In this document: in pieces, positions 1-10,429 of the stretch | Position numbering within the stretch: the first letter of the stretch is position 1 | How the letters are laid out: each line of letters begins with the position of its first letter | Origin: Burkholderia sp. GAS332 | Lineage (GTDB): Bacteria > Pseudomonadota > Gammaproteobacteria > Burkholderiales > Burkholderiaceae | Assembly: GCA_900142905.1 (NCBI GenBank) | Contig: FSRV01000002.1 | Coordinates: 2,108,001 to 2,172,000, forward strand | DNA: 64,000 nucleotides | Direction of reading: 5' to 3' | Program-made: the position numbers and the translations under genes | The notes under the pieces: generated by a model | The model's database searches: none | Told to the model about the DNA's origin: nothing | Seen by the model: the letters and a program-made list of their open reading frames with translations, nothing else

Positions 1-1226
<1,226 letters not shown>

Positions 1227-1250
1227 CTAGTCAATCTGTTGCAACCAGTC

Positions 1251-1985
1251 TCAATCGTTCGATGCCGCCGACAGCTGCACCGCGCCCAACAGCCCCGCCG
1301 GTTCGCACGCCTCACGCGCGCGCTGCAGGCCGCCGTTCACATGCGCGTGCATGAGCGCGGCGGCATGTTCGGCGTCGCGCGAGGCCAGCGCTGTCAGAAT
1401 CGCGCGATGTTCGGCGAGCGAGCGCTCCATCGCATCGGCATGCACCACCAGCGCGGCACGGCGAAACAGGCTCAATTCGCTCACCAGCCTTCGATACGTC
1501 TCGTACAGCTTGACGTTGCCCGACGCCGCCACGATCGCGTCTTGAAACGCCACATTGGCGCGTGCGTAAGCATTGTGATCCTGCGCGTCGAGCGCGGCGC
1601 GCATCGCGTCGACCCACTCGCGCAACACCGCAAGCTTCTGCGCATCGATACGCGCAGCCAGCATCCGGCACGCCGCTTCTTCAAGCACCGCGCGCACCAC
1701 GTAAATCTCGTCCGCTTCCGCCAGCGACACCGTCCGCACGAACACGCCACGGTTTTTTTCAGTGCGCACGAGGCCCGCTTGTTCCAGCGCGCGAAACGCC
1801 TCACGCACCGGCCCACGCGATACCTGCAGACGCGCGGCCCAGTCGGCTTCGTTGAGTTTGTCGCCGGGCTCGATCGCCCCTTCGATGATGTGTCGTTCGA
1901 TCTCGTCGCGGACCAGTGTCGTCAGCGAATGCCTGCGCACAACCTCAATCGGATCGACAGAAGCAGTTTGCATATATTCGGTCAT
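1251..1985 (-). CDS. phnR: GntR/FCD-family phosphonate-utilisation regulator
   Basis: Transcription factor with an N-terminal winged helix-turn-helix (roughly residues 15-85, including LQVSRGPVREAFRALEQAGLV) and a C-terminal all-helical FCD effector domain (about 95-225). It lies inside the phn operon between phnV and phnA. This matches the Burkholderia group of phosphonate-associated GntR regulators, so it probably senses a phosphonate or its catabolite and controls the phnS and phnW promoters. I start it at the ATG at 1985 (244 aa); a start 48 bp further upstream would add residues not typical of the family. No strong ribosome site is visible. The ligand and operator are not known from the sequence. 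Confidence 0.85.
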   Translation of the reverse strand: MTEYMQTASVDPIEVVRRHSLTTLVRDEIERHIIEGAIEPGDKLNEADWAARLQVSRGPVREAFRALEQAGLVRTEKNRGVFVRTVSLAEADEIYVVRAVLEEAACRMLAARIDAQKLAVLREWVDAMRAALDAQDHNAYARANVAFQDAIVAASGNVKLYETYRRLVSELSLFRRAALVVHADAMERSLAEHRAILTALASRDAEHAAALMHAHVNGGLQRAREACEPAGLLGAVQLSAASND

Positions 1986-2060
1986 TTTGACAAATTTTGC
2001 CACATCGAGTTGTGTTTGCGCGCCGCATGGCACGCAAACACAACCGTCAAAAGATGCGCG

Positions 2061-2924
2061 TCAGTCTGCCCGACGGCGCGGAACACGCGCCGCGATCAGC
2101 AGCAGCGCAGCCAGCGAGACCATCAGCAGAATCAGCGACAACGCGGAGGCCGGCAGGTAATAACCACGCTCCACCTGCCCCACTACAACGATCGGCACCG
2201 TCGCAAAGCCCGGCGGGTACACGGTGAGCGTGGCGCCGAGTTCGCCGAGCGAGAGCGCGAAGCCGAGTGCGAGACTCGCGCGTATCGCCGGCACCAGTTG
2301 CGGCAGCACGACGCGGCGCAATACCATCGACGGTGGCGCACCAAGGCTCGCGGCCGCTTCGCGCAGAATGGTCAATTCCGGACGCAACGCGGCGGCCGCG
2401 CATCGGTAGCAGAACGGCAGCACCAACGCGAGCTGCACGAAGACGACGATGGCCGCCGAGCTCGACAGATCGAACGGCCGCTTGTGGTACGCGATCAGCA
2501 CAGCCAGCCCGAGCACCACGCTCGGTACGCCGTTGGGCACCATGGCGATGGTGTCGACGAACGCGCCGAGACCACGCCGGTCGCGTCCTTCAAGCGCCAG
2601 TGCCAGCCACAGCCCGAGAATCGTGCCGAGCACGGCGACGCCCATGCCGATTTCGAGGCTCGTCGTCAACGCGTCGAAGTCGCTGGAACCCAGCCGCTCG
2701 AACCAACGCATGCTGAGGCTATCCGGGAAGATCGTGCCCGACCAGTGCCCGGCCACGCTGGATAGCGCGACCACCAGCACCGGCAAGACGAACAGCCAGA
2801 AGCACAGCAACGCGGCAAAGCCGAGAAACAGGCCGCCTAACATTCGAACGAGCAGGCTGTGCCGGACCGGCCGCGCCTTCTTGTGCATGACCGGTAGAAC
2901 GGTCGGGTCGAGTTCAACGGCCAT
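2061..2924 (-). CDS. phnV: 2-aminoethylphosphonate ABC transporter permease PhnV
   Basis: Inner-membrane permease subunit of the PhnSTUV importer, 287 aa with about six hydrophobic segments. The cytoplasmic EAA loop that contacts the ATPase is visible as EAAASLGAPPSMVLRRVVLP followed by QLVPAI. It overlaps the end of phnU by 11 bp, so the two permeases are probably translated in a coupled way and form a heterodimer. Assignment to phosphonate rather than another small anion rests on the neighbours phnA, phnW and phnR. Confidence 0.9.
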   Translation of the reverse strand: MAVELDPTVLPVMHKKARPVRHSLLVRMLGGLFLGFAALLCFWLFVLPVLVVALSSVAGHWSGTIFPDSLSMRWFERLGSSDFDALTTSLEIGMGVAVLGTILGLWLALALEGRDRRGLGAFVDTIAMVPNGVPSVVLGLAVLIAYHKRPFDLSSSAAIVVFVQLALVLPFCYRCAAAALRPELTILREAAASLGAPPSMVLRRVVLPQLVPAIRASLALGFALSLGELGATLTVYPPGFATVPIVVVGQVERGYYLPASALSLILLMVSLAALLLIAARVPRRRAD

Positions 2925-3858
2925 GGCCCGCTCCTTTCACCTTGCGACGGTTGACCTGGCGGTACAACGCGTACAGCGACAACGACATGATCAGCATCAC
3001 GACCGCGCCGGCGGCGGCGGTCGGCAGATCGAGGTCGACGGTCGCGGAACTGTAGATCGCGACCGGCAGCGTAATCAGATGCGCGCTGCCGAGCACGAGC
3101 AGAATGCCGAACTCGTTCAACGTCAGCAGAAAACACAGGATCGTGCCCGCGGCGATGCCCGGCCACGCGAGCGGCAGGATCACCTTGTACGCGACCATCC
3201 AGCCGCTTGCGCCGAGACTGCGGGCGGCTTCGATCAAGCGCATGTCGAGCGTGGCGAACGATGCCAGCGTCGGACGCACGACGAACGGCGCGTAGAAGAC
3301 CACTTCCGCGAGAATCACGCCGCCCACGCCAAACAGGAAGTTGAGCGGCGGCGCCTCGAGATGAAACAGCCGCTGCAAGGCAATGCTGACCGAGCCTTGC
3401 GAGCCGTACAGAAAGATCAGCGTGAACGCGACCAGAAACGACGGAAAGGCGACGAACAGTTCGAGAAAGCGCGTGATCATCCGCGCGCCGGGAAACGGCT
3501 TGAAGAACAATAGCGACGCCAGCGCGACGCCGAGCAAGGACGCGAGCCCGGCGCTGACGAACAGGATCCATAGCGTCGTGCCGACTACGCCGCGCGTCTC
3601 CGGGTTACCGAAGAACGTCGAGTACGCTTGCAGACTCAAACCATGCTGACCGGTCAAACTCAATAGCACCAGCCGCACCAGCGGATAAATAACGAGCGGA
3701 CCGAGCACGACTACCGCGATGAACAGCAAATGCCATTGCGCGGCACGTTCGCGACGCTTTACCGAAGCCGTATGCGCGGCGGCACTGGCGGCACGGCGAG
3801 CGTCGGCGGCAGCGGCGCTGAGCGAATTGGGGGTATCAGGGGTTGATAAGGACGACAT
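2914..3858 (-). CDS. phnU: 2-aminoethylphosphonate ABC transporter permease PhnU
   Basis: Second permease of the PhnSTUV importer (314 aa). After a cytoplasmic Ala/Arg-rich N-terminus of about 50 residues there are six predicted membrane spans and the EAA loop EAARSLGASGWMVAYKVILP. I chose the ATG at 3858 because GAGG sits six bases upstream on the coding strand; the frame is also open 27 bp further upstream. The start overlaps the end of phnT by 23 bp and the stop overlaps phnV. It pairs with PhnV in the membrane. Confidence 0.9.
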   Translation of the reverse strand: MSSLSTPDTPNSLSAAAADARRAASAAAHTASVKRRERAAQWHLLFIAVVVLGPLVIYPLVRLVLLSLTGQHGLSLQAYSTFFGNPETRGVVGTTLWILFVSAGLASLLGVALASLLFFKPFPGARMITRFLELFVAFPSFLVAFTLIFLYGSQGSVSIALQRLFHLEAPPLNFLFGVGGVILAEVVFYAPFVVRPTLASFATLDMRLIEAARSLGASGWMVAYKVILPLAWPGIAAGTILCFLLTLNEFGILLVLGSAHLITLPVAIYSSATVDLDLPTAAAGAVVMLIMSLSLYALYRQVNRRKVKGAGHGR

Positions 3859-4936
3859 CGTCAGCCTCATAACGCAGGGAAACACGCGCGCCCTTCTCCG
3901 GCATCATGCCGTTGCCGCGCTGCATGGTGACGAGCACAGGCTCGTTGGGCATCGAGTCCAGAGCGACCGACACCGACAGCACCGCGCCATACCATTCGAC
4001 CGACGTAATCGCGCCATGCAACTGGCCTTCGCCGAGCGGAACGATACGCAGCGCTTCCGGACGCAGACATGCGACCCGCTCGCGCTCGTTATAGCGCACG
4101 TCACCCATACTGAACGCGACCTGCGGCGGCAACAGATTGGCCGCGCCCAGATAGCGCGCGACAAAACCGTCGTTCGGCGTGTCGTACAACTGTTGCGGCG
4201 TGCCGAGTTGTGCAATGCGGCCTTCGCGCATCAGCAGCGTGCGGTCGGACAGCACCAGCGCGTCGTCCTGATCGTGCGTCACGCAGACGATCGTCAGATT
4301 CGGCAGACGATCATGCAGCGCCTTCAATTCGGAGCGCACCGAGGCGCGCAGATTGGCGTCGAGTGCGGAAAGCGGTTCGTCGAGCAACAGCACATCGGGC
4401 TCGATCACCAGCGCGCGCGCCAAAGCCACGCGCTGCTGCATGCCGCCCGACAATTGCGCCGGCATGTGATGCCCGGCGTCGCCCAGTTGCACGAGCTTCA
4501 AAGCATCGGCAACCCGTCGCGCGATATCCTTCGACGGCGTGCGGCGCGCGCGCAATCCGAAGGCCACATTCTCGAACACCGACAGATGCGGGAACAGCGC
4601 ATAGCTCTGAAACAGCAAGCCAAGATTGCGCCGATGCGACGGCACATGCGTCAGGTCGTGACCGGCAACCGTCAGCGTACCGGACAGGCCGTCCGCTTCA
4701 ATGAACCCGGCGATGAAGCGCAACAGCGTGGTCTTACCGCAACCGCTGCGGCCGAGCACCGTGAGCAATTCGCCGCGCTGAATGGTCAGCGACAGATCGT
4801 CGAGAACGGTACGCGTTCCGAAACGCACGGTCAGATGGTCGATCTGCACGCCGCCCGGCGTGTTCGAACGCGCGGCATCGAGCGCGTCCGGTGAGGCGCC
4901 AAGCGCGCCTGGTTGAGCAAGACTGGCCGTATTCAC
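3836..4936 (-). CDS. phnT: 2-aminoethylphosphonate ABC transporter ATPase PhnT
   Basis: ATP-binding subunit of the phosphonate importer, about 366 aa. Walker A is GRSGCGKTT near residue 65, followed by a Q-loop in LLFQSYALFPH, signature LSGGMQQRVALARAL, Walker B VLLLDEPLSALD and the switch His in VCVTHDQ. A TOBE-type C-terminal region of about 110 residues follows, as in the putrescine/iron class of importers. The GTG at 4936 sits nine bases after GGAGG; the GTG at 4945 directly abuts that site and is less likely. Order phnS-T-U-V suggests one transcript. Confidence 0.9.
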   Translation of the reverse strand: MNTASLAQPGALGASPDALDAARSNTPGGVQIDHLTVRFGTRTVLDDLSLTIQRGELLTVLGRSGCGKTTLLRFIAGFIEADGLSGTLTVAGHDLTHVPSHRRNLGLLFQSYALFPHLSVFENVAFGLRARRTPSKDIARRVADALKLVQLGDAGHHMPAQLSGGMQQRVALARALVIEPDVLLLDEPLSALDANLRASVRSELKALHDRLPNLTIVCVTHDQDDALVLSDRTLLMREGRIAQLGTPQQLYDTPNDGFVARYLGAANLLPPQVAFSMGDVRYNERERVACLRPEALRIVPLGEGQLHGAITSVEWYGAVLSVSVALDSMPNEPVLVTMQRGNGMMPEKGARVSLRYEADDVVLINP

Positions 4937-4969
4937 CGGGTTCACCCTCCAACTAGATTAATGCTGATA

Positions 4970-4999
4970 CGGCGCCCCGCACGAATGCCGAAGGCGCCG
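4970..4999 (-). promoter_or_regulatory. stem-loop between phnS and phnT
   Basis: A perfect 7-bp inverted repeat (CGGCGCC at 4970-4976, GGCGCCG at 4993-4999) with a 16-base loop lies in the 87-bp gap after phnS. It has no T-tract. Such structures after the binding-protein gene often stabilise its mRNA and lower downstream expression. The function here is inferred from position only. Confidence 0.35.
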
Positions 5000-5023
5000 C
5001 CTGACTCAATTGCGAACTGCTGC

Positions 5024-6118
5024 TTACTGCGCCGGCTTGACCACTTCGATCTGCTTGCCCGACGAACCGATCACGTCGCTCTTCCAACGCGCTGTCCAGT
5101 CAGCCTTCTTCGCCATCACTTGCGTCCAGTCCACCGGGATCAGCGTCACGCCGGCGATCGCCTTCTTGACTGCTTCGCCGTTCTTGCCGGCGAGCGGCAC
5201 GTCGGTACGGCCCGGGATACCGAAGATGTCCGGTACCTTGGATTGCACCTCGGTCGACATCAGGTAGTCGATCAATTTCTTGCCTTCTGCCTGGTTCGGG
5301 CCGTTCTTGATCAGGCCGATCGCGTACGGCAGTTGGAACGTGGTCGGCTTGCCGCCGGCGCTGGCTGCGAGGAAGATCGGCTTGAGCGACAGGCCGCCGT
5401 TCGCTGCATCGTCCAGATCCATTTGCAGGTCGCCGTTCGCGAAGGCGATTTCGTTACGCGAGAGCAGCACGTCGAGGTAGCCCGTGCCCTTGGTGTGGAA
5501 CTTGGCGCTCGCTTCGAGCTTCTTCAGATAGTCGAACGCCTTGTCTTCGCCCATCAGCGACGTGGTCAGGATGATCACAGCCATACCGTCGCCAGCCGTG
5601 GCCGGGTTCGAGTAGGCGACCTTGCCGGTGTAATCCGGGTGCAGCAGGTCGGCGAACGTCTTCGGCTGGTTCTTGGTGACGTCCGGGTTGATCGCGAACG
5701 AGAAGTAGTTGTTCACGAAGGTCGCCCACGAACCGTTCGGCGCCTTGGCGATCGCCGGCACGTTCTTGTAGTTGGCGCTCTGATAAGCCTGCAGCAGGCC
5801 GGCCTGGTCGGCTTGCTGGATGAACGGCGGCAACGTGACGATCACGTCGGCCTTCGGCTGATCCTTCTCGATGGTGGCGCGGTTCACCACTTCGCCGCTA
5901 CCTGCCGTGACGATGTTGACCTTCACGCCTTCCTGCTTTTCGAAGGCCGGCAGCACATCTTTATAGAGGTTTTCGAGGCCGTCGGCGGTGTACAGCACCA
6001 CTGCGTCAGCCGCATGAGCCTGCATCGCGGTGCCGCCGAACGCTGCAGCGGCGATCAGCGCCGGCAACAGTTTGCGTGCGAGGCCAGCCGTGGCGTGAAG
6101 GGAATTCGTCTTTGTCAT
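5024..6118 (-). CDS. phnS: 2-aminoethylphosphonate-binding periplasmic protein PhnS
   Basis: Extracellular solute-binding protein (364 aa) that delivers 2-aminoethylphosphonate to PhnTUV. A Sec signal peptide is clear: a basic N-terminus, the hydrophobic stretch LLPALIAAAAFGG and an AHA-AD cleavage site near residue 35. The mature part resembles the iron/thiamine-type binding proteins (VVLYTADGLENLYKDVLPAF at its start). The ATG at 6118 follows GGAGAG; an upstream in-frame codon at 6139 is less likely. It is the first gene of the leftward operon and is divergent from phnW. Confidence 0.92.
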   Translation of the reverse strand: MTKTNSLHATAGLARKLLPALIAAAAFGGTAMQAHAADAVVLYTADGLENLYKDVLPAFEKQEGVKVNIVTAGSGEVVNRATIEKDQPKADVIVTLPPFIQQADQAGLLQAYQSANYKNVPAIAKAPNGSWATFVNNYFSFAINPDVTKNQPKTFADLLHPDYTGKVAYSNPATAGDGMAVIILTTSLMGEDKAFDYLKKLEASAKFHTKGTGYLDVLLSRNEIAFANGDLQMDLDDAANGGLSLKPIFLAASAGGKPTTFQLPYAIGLIKNGPNQAEGKKLIDYLMSTEVQSKVPDIFGIPGRTDVPLAGKNGEAVKKAIAGVTLIPVDWTQVMAKKADWTARWKSDVIGSSGKQIEVVKPAQ

Positions 6119-6481
6119 GTCGCTCTCTCCGAAAGGCAAAAAACCAGACGGTCGGGATAACCCGATACCTGTTGTGATTGAACGGCGGCGCGCGCCGTGC
6201 CGCTTGCGTGTTGCCCGCAGCCAGTTGTCGTGCAGTTTCGCGCAGATTGCAGATTGCCGACAACTTTGCCGCTTCTTCTCCAGCCTGACTTACAGCTCAC
6301 CTTCGACACTCGCGCTGCCTGCCATGCCTGATCGGGCACGGCAAGGATTACAGGTTTCCATGACAACGCCATGACTATTCTGTCGAATTCCAAAAAATGA
6401 CACAATTCGCCAATAATATCCAAGTCAATCTGTTCTTCACCCTGACCGGGCAACGAACATTCATCTGATGACGGAGGCTGT
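6119..6481. promoter_or_regulatory. divergent phnS/phnW promoter region
   Basis: This 363-bp gap must hold both phn promoters. It contains an inverted repeat GTTGTCG (6224-6230) / CGACAAC (6258-6264), a tandem GCAGATT pair between those arms, and a small CGGG-ATAA-CCCG palindrome near 6153-6164. These are candidate sites for PhnR, but none exactly matches the usual FCD-GntR half-site pattern. The right half is AT-richer, as expected near phnW transcription start. Confidence 0.4.
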
Positions 6482-7594
6482 GTGATCCTTGGAAACGACC
6501 CCATCCTGCTGACCCCGGGCCCGCTCACCACCTCGCCGCAAACTCGCGAAGCCATGCTGCGCGACTGGGGATCGTGGGACGCCGCCTTCAACCGTATGAC
6601 CCATAGCGTATGCGCCGACCTCGTGAAAATCGTACATGGCGAAAATGACTATGTCTGTGTGCCGCTTCAAGGCAGCGGCACGTTCGCGGTTGAAGCGGCG
6701 CTGGGTACGCTGGTGCCACGTCAAGGCTGTGTGCTGGTGCCGAACAACGGCGCGTACTGTACCCGTCTGATCCGAATATTGCAGCGAATGGGGATCGCTT
6801 ACGACGAACTGGCGCTACGCGAGGACGAACCGGTCAGCGCCGCGGCGATCGAAGACGCCTTCAATCGCAACGCGCGCATCAGCCACGTCGCTCAGGTCCA
6901 TCTGGAAACGAGCGCGGGTCTGCTCAATCCGCTCGACGATATCGCCGCGGTGTGTCAGCGGCACGGCAAGAGCCTGATCGTGGACGCGATGAGTTCGTTC
7001 GGCGCGCTGCCGATCGATTTGCGGCGCGGCGGCATCGACGCGCTGATCTCGGCGAGCGGTAAGTGCCTGGAAGGCGCGCCGGGGATGGGATTTGTGATTG
7101 TGCGGCGCAGCGTACTGGAGCAGAGCGAAGGACGTTCGCCGTCGCTCGCGCTGGATCTGCACGACCAATACATCTATATGCAGAAGACGACGCAGTGGCG
7201 CTTCACGCCGCCGACTCACGTGGTCGCCGCGTTGCGTCAGGCGCTCGATCAGTTCATCGCGGAAGGGGGACAAGCAGCGCGCGGCGCACGCTATACACAG
7301 AACTGCGCAGCGTTAGTAAGCGGCATGAAAGCACTCGGCTTCGAGCCGTTTCTGAACCCTGACGTGCAAGCGCCGGTGATCGTCACGTTCTACGCGCCGC
7401 GCGACCCGGCATGGAATTTTGCGGACTTTTACGCTGCGGTGCGCGACGCCGGTTACGTGCTGTATCCGGGCAAGCTCACGCAAGTGGACACCTTCCGCGT
7501 GGGCTGCATCGGCGCAATCGATGCGAACGAACTGCATAACGCGGTGGCCGCGATCGGTCGCACGTTGCAACGGCTTGGGATTCGCGTGAAGTGA
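6482..7594 (+). CDS. phnW: 2-aminoethylphosphonate--pyruvate transaminase
   Basis: PLP-dependent class V aminotransferase (370 aa) that transfers the amino group of 2-aminoethylphosphonate to pyruvate, giving phosphonoacetaldehyde and alanine in the cytoplasm. Family features are the N-terminal [18 protein letters not shown], the cofactor-binding [12 protein letters not shown], Asp in [14 protein letters not shown] and the Schiff-base Lys in [13 protein letters not shown]. It starts at a GTG (6482) six bases after GGAGG. It is the only rightward gene of the locus and diverges from phnS. No phnX (phosphonatase) is visible, so the product is probably oxidised by PhnY and cleaved by PhnA. Confidence 0.95.
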   Translation: MILGNDPILLTPGPLTTSPQTREAMLRDWGSWDAAFNRMTHSVCADLVKIVHGENDYVCVPLQGSGTFAVEAALGTLVPRQGCVLVPNNGAYCTRLIRILQRMGIAYDELALREDEPVSAAAIEDAFNRNARISHVAQVHLETSAGLLNPLDDIAAVCQRHGKSLIVDAMSSFGALPIDLRRGGIDALISASGKCLEGAPGMGFVIVRRSVLEQSEGRSPSLALDLHDQYIYMQKTTQWRFTPPTHVVAALRQALDQFIAEGGQAARGARYTQNCAALVSGMKALGFEPFLNPDVQAPVIVTFYAPRDPAWNFADFYAAVRDAGYVLYPGKLTQVDTFRVGCIGAIDANELHNAVAAIGRTLQRLGIRVK

Positions 7595-7674
7595 CGTGCG
7601 CGCCGCGGAACACCTGCGGTGCATGAGATGCACGGGGCGCTCGCTCATCCGCTTATGCACTCCGGTCATCAGCC

Positions 7675-7692
7675 GCACGGGTGCACCCGTGC
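7675..7692. other. 18-bp perfect palindrome downstream of phnW
   Basis: GCACGGGTGCACCCGTGC is fully self-complementary and lies 80 bp after the phnW stop, just before a tandem repeat array. It could form a GC-rich hairpin that stops or protects the phnW transcript. There is no T-tract, so a classical intrinsic terminator is not shown. Confidence 0.45.
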
Positions 7693-7780
7693 TCAGGGGC
7701 TTAGGGGCTTAGGGGCTTAGGGGCTCAGGGGCTCAGGGGCTCAGGGACTCAGGGGCTCAGGGGCTTAGGGGCTTAGGGGC
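7693..7780. repeat. 8-bp tandem repeat, 11 units (consensus TYAGGGGC)
   Basis: Eleven head-to-tail copies of TCAGGGGC or TTAGGGGC fill exactly 88 bp; one copy is TCAGGGAC. The T/C variants occur in blocks, as expected from slippage or unequal exchange. The array lies between the convergent ends of phnW and the deoR-type gene, so it probably does not switch a promoter. Confidence 0.95.
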
Positions 7781-7806
7781 CCATGGGGCTCAGGTGTAAA
7801 AGGCGC

Positions 7807-8562
7807 TCACGCGATCAGAATTTCCGGCCCATGCGCCGTAATCGCCTTGGCGAGCGTCTTCTCCGGCGCCAATTCGGTCACCAGATAACGCGCCGACTCG
7901 ATGCCGTTGATGCGCACCGGCGTCACGCGCCCGAACTTCGAGTGATCGGCAACGATCACTACCGTGTCGGCGGCGGCGATCATGCGACTGCGCACTTCGG
8001 CCGCCATGCGGCTGTAGTCGGTCAGATAGCCGTCCGGCGAGATGCCGCCCGCACCGATGAAGGCGAAGTCAGCGTGGTACTGCGTCAACTGATGGACCGT
8101 GTCGAGGCCAAAGGTGGCGTCTTCGATATCCGACAGTTCACCACCGAGCAGCGTCACGCGGTTATCGTTGCGGCGGCCGAGCAGCAGCGCGATCCGCCAG
8201 TCGTTCGTATAGACCGACAGGCGATGCCGGTCGAGCAGCGCCCGGGCCACCGCTTGCGTGGTGCTGCCCGAGTCGATGACCAGCGAGGCGCCGTCCGGCA
8301 CGAACTCGGCCGCGCGTTCGCCGATCGCCCGCTTGGCGCCGGCGTTGGCGGCTTCGCGGGTATCGAGGTCGGGCTCGCGCCGGTCGCTGGACAGCGCGCC
8401 GCCGTGGGTCGTGACCAGCAGGCCGCGCCCGGCCAGCGCATTCAGATCGCGGCGGATCGTCTCGCGCGACACGTTCAGTTCGCGCACCAGTTCAGCAACC
8501 GAGAGCGCGCCGGTTTTGGCGACTTGCGCCAGGATGTATTGGTGACGTTGTTCTGCGAGCAT
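7807..8562 (-). CDS. DeoR-family transcriptional regulator
   Basis: Cytoplasmic repressor, about 251 aa. The N-terminal DeoR helix-turn-helix is clear (LSVAELVRELNVSRETIRRD, then the GRGLLVTTHGGA wing). The C-terminal DeoR sensor domain follows, with the typical phosphosugar-site motif IDSGSTTQAVARAL and late VADHSKFGR. This family usually senses a sugar phosphate or related metabolite. No sugar operon lies beside it. It faces phnW across the repeat array and is divergent from the UbiB-like gene. The ATG at 8562 gives the standard N-terminus; an in-frame GTG at 8586 is possible. The target is unknown. Confidence 0.85.
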   Translation of the reverse strand: MLAEQRHQYILAQVAKTGALSVAELVRELNVSRETIRRDLNALAGRGLLVTTHGGALSSDRREPDLDTREAANAGAKRAIGERAAEFVPDGASLVIDSGSTTQAVARALLDRHRLSVYTNDWRIALLLGRRNDNRVTLLGGELSDIEDATFGLDTVHQLTQYHADFAFIGAGGISPDGYLTDYSRMAAEVRSRMIAAADTVVIVADHSKFGRVTPVRINGIESARYLVTELAPEKTLAKAITAHGPEILIA

Positions 8563-8735
8563 CTGATGAGGGCCGGAAGCCGGCACGCTTGGGTTTCGCC
8601 ACGGTTGAAAGGCCGGCGTATTGTATTACGCGCGGCGCGGGGATGCTCCTCTTGCCGCGCTTACCTGCTAACCTGAATGCCCTGGCTGCGCGCCGACGCC
8701 AGTCGATGCCGTGTAGTCCATCAACCGAACTGCCG

Positions 8736-10292
8736 ATGCCGCCACTGTTTCGCCGTTTACTGCTGCTGTTCCACGCGTTGCGTTATGGCGCTCGCCTGCT
8801 CTGGCTTGCCGCCCCGCCCGACCACAAACTGCATTGGATGATCGATCTGGTCAGCCGCGTGCATGCGTCCGGGCGCAGCGAGAGCCTGCACGGCGTGCTG
8901 CCCGCGCTCGGGCCGCTCGCGAGCCGCTTCGCGCAGACCCTGGCTGAACGGCCCGAACTCGCGACCGGCACCCTGCACGACGCCATCGACGCGATCGACC
9001 ATCTCGAAGCCTCGCTGCCACCGCAGGAATCCGAACAGGCCTTGGCACGCGCATTCGGCCGGCCGCTCGCGACGATCTTCAGCGCGGTCGATCTGGTGCC
9101 TGTGCGCGGCGGCTTTGCCGAACAGACGCACCTCGCGCGGCTCCTCGTGCCGGTCAACGGCCATAGCGAAGTGGCCATCAAGCTCGTGCACGTCGATCAA
9201 CTGCAACAGATCGGCGACGAACTCGCGCTGTTGCGCTGGGTCGCGCGCTGGCTGGAGAAGCTTTCCGGCTCTGCCCGCCGCCTGCAACTGCGTACGCTGG
9301 CGCAGACCTTCACGGACGACATCCTGCGCCGCTTCGATCTGCGCGCCGAAGCCGCCAATCTGAGCCAGACCGGCCATCATTTCGACGGCGACGCACGCAT
9401 CGTCGTGCCGGATGTGATCTGGGATCTCTGCACCAACTACACGCTGACGATGCAACGCGTCAGCACCTTGGCCGCCAGCGACCTGCCCGGCCTGCATGCG
9501 CATCACATCAAGCTCGCCCCGCTGGCCGCGCATATCGTCGAGGTGGTAACTGAACAGGCGTTCGAGCACGGCTTTTTTCACGCGACGCTCGATGCGCGCA
9601 GGGTGCGCGTGAGCATCGAACCCGACACACTGGGACGCCTCGTGCTGGCCGAGTTCTCGATCATGTCGAGTCTGTCGACCGACGAACGCGAATTCTTCGT
9701 GCACGGCGCGACCGCGCTGTTCAACCAGGACTACGGCCGGCTTGCCGAACTGCATCGCGACGCCGGGCATGTGCCACACGACACGCGCGCGGAGATGCTC
9801 GAAGCCGAGTTGCGCATCCGCGCCGAAGCGCACTTCGCCGCCGAGCCGGAAGACCGGTCGGCGGGTTCGCTATTTCATCATCTACTGCACGCGGTGCACC
9901 CCTTCGACGGCGCCGTGTCCGGCCGTCTAGCCACCGCGCAGCGCTCGTTCCAGCAAGCGGAAATGCTGGCGCGTGCGCTGCATCCGGGCGTCGATACGTG
10001 GAATGTCGCGCGTGGTGTGTTGGCGGGGATTGCGCGGCGCGATATGGATCACCGCGGCTGGATCAAACATATCGCACGCGAGTTGCCGCATTTGGCGCAT
10101 ATGCTGCCGCGCGTGCCGCAACTGGCCGTGCGCTACCTGCAGCATGAGCACGATCGCGCCCGCACGCCGCAGCAGAATGCCCAGCTGTTGCTGGATATCA
10201 GCCGTGAATATCGACGCACGCGATGGCTGCTGTGGGCATGTGCGCTCTGCGGCGGCGTACTCGGCGCGGGGACAGTATTGTTGATGTGGTGA
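8736..10292 (+). CDS. ABC1/UbiB-like protein with degenerate kinase motifs
   Basis: About 518 aa related to the UbiB/AarF atypical kinase-like family, whose members support ubiquinone synthesis or lipid movement. Preserved parts are LGPLASRFAQ, the VAIKLVHVDQ strand with its Lys, FDLRAEAANLSQ and GFFHA, plus one or two C-terminal membrane spans (LLWACALCGGVLGAGTVLL). Key motifs are altered: KxGQ reads RFAQ, the usual HADPHPGN loop reads HATLDARRV, and the DFG-like metal Asp reads AEFS. ATP catalysis is therefore doubtful. The start is uncertain: ATG codons at 8643, 8706 and 8736 are in frame, and I chose the one that begins at the conserved hydrophobic-basic segment MPPLFRRLLLLF. Confidence 0.75.
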   Translation: MPPLFRRLLLLFHALRYGARLLWLAAPPDHKLHWMIDLVSRVHASGRSESLHGVLPALGPLASRFAQTLAERPELATGTLHDAIDAIDHLEASLPPQESEQALARAFGRPLATIFSAVDLVPVRGGFAEQTHLARLLVPVNGHSEVAIKLVHVDQLQQIGDELALLRWVARWLEKLSGSARRLQLRTLAQTFTDDILRRFDLRAEAANLSQTGHHFDGDARIVVPDVIWDLCTNYTLTMQRVSTLAASDLPGLHAHHIKLAPLAAHIVEVVTEQAFEHGFFHATLDARRVRVSIEPDTLGRLVLAEFSIMSSLSTDEREFFVHGATALFNQDYGRLAELHRDAGHVPHDTRAEMLEAELRIRAEAHFAAEPEDRSAGSLFHHLLHAVHPFDGAVSGRLATAQRSFQQAEMLARALHPGVDTWNVARGVLAGIARRDMDHRGWIKHIARELPHLAHMLPRVPQLAVRYLQHEHDRARTPQQNAQLLLDISREYRRTRWLLWACALCGGVLGAGTVLLMW

Positions 10293-10429
10293 TACCGGGG
10301 AGGCCGTGGACACGCCGAGGCGCGGCTCGGGCAATTCGCCATTGAGCCCGCACCGGCGATTGCAGCTTCGAACAAGACGCACTTCACGTGTCCCGGCAAG
10401 ATGGCGGCTTTTCACGCCACCCCTCTCCG

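Noticed and set aside
7693..7780. possible CRISPR array
   Set aside because: Units are 8 bp and adjacent, without spacers.
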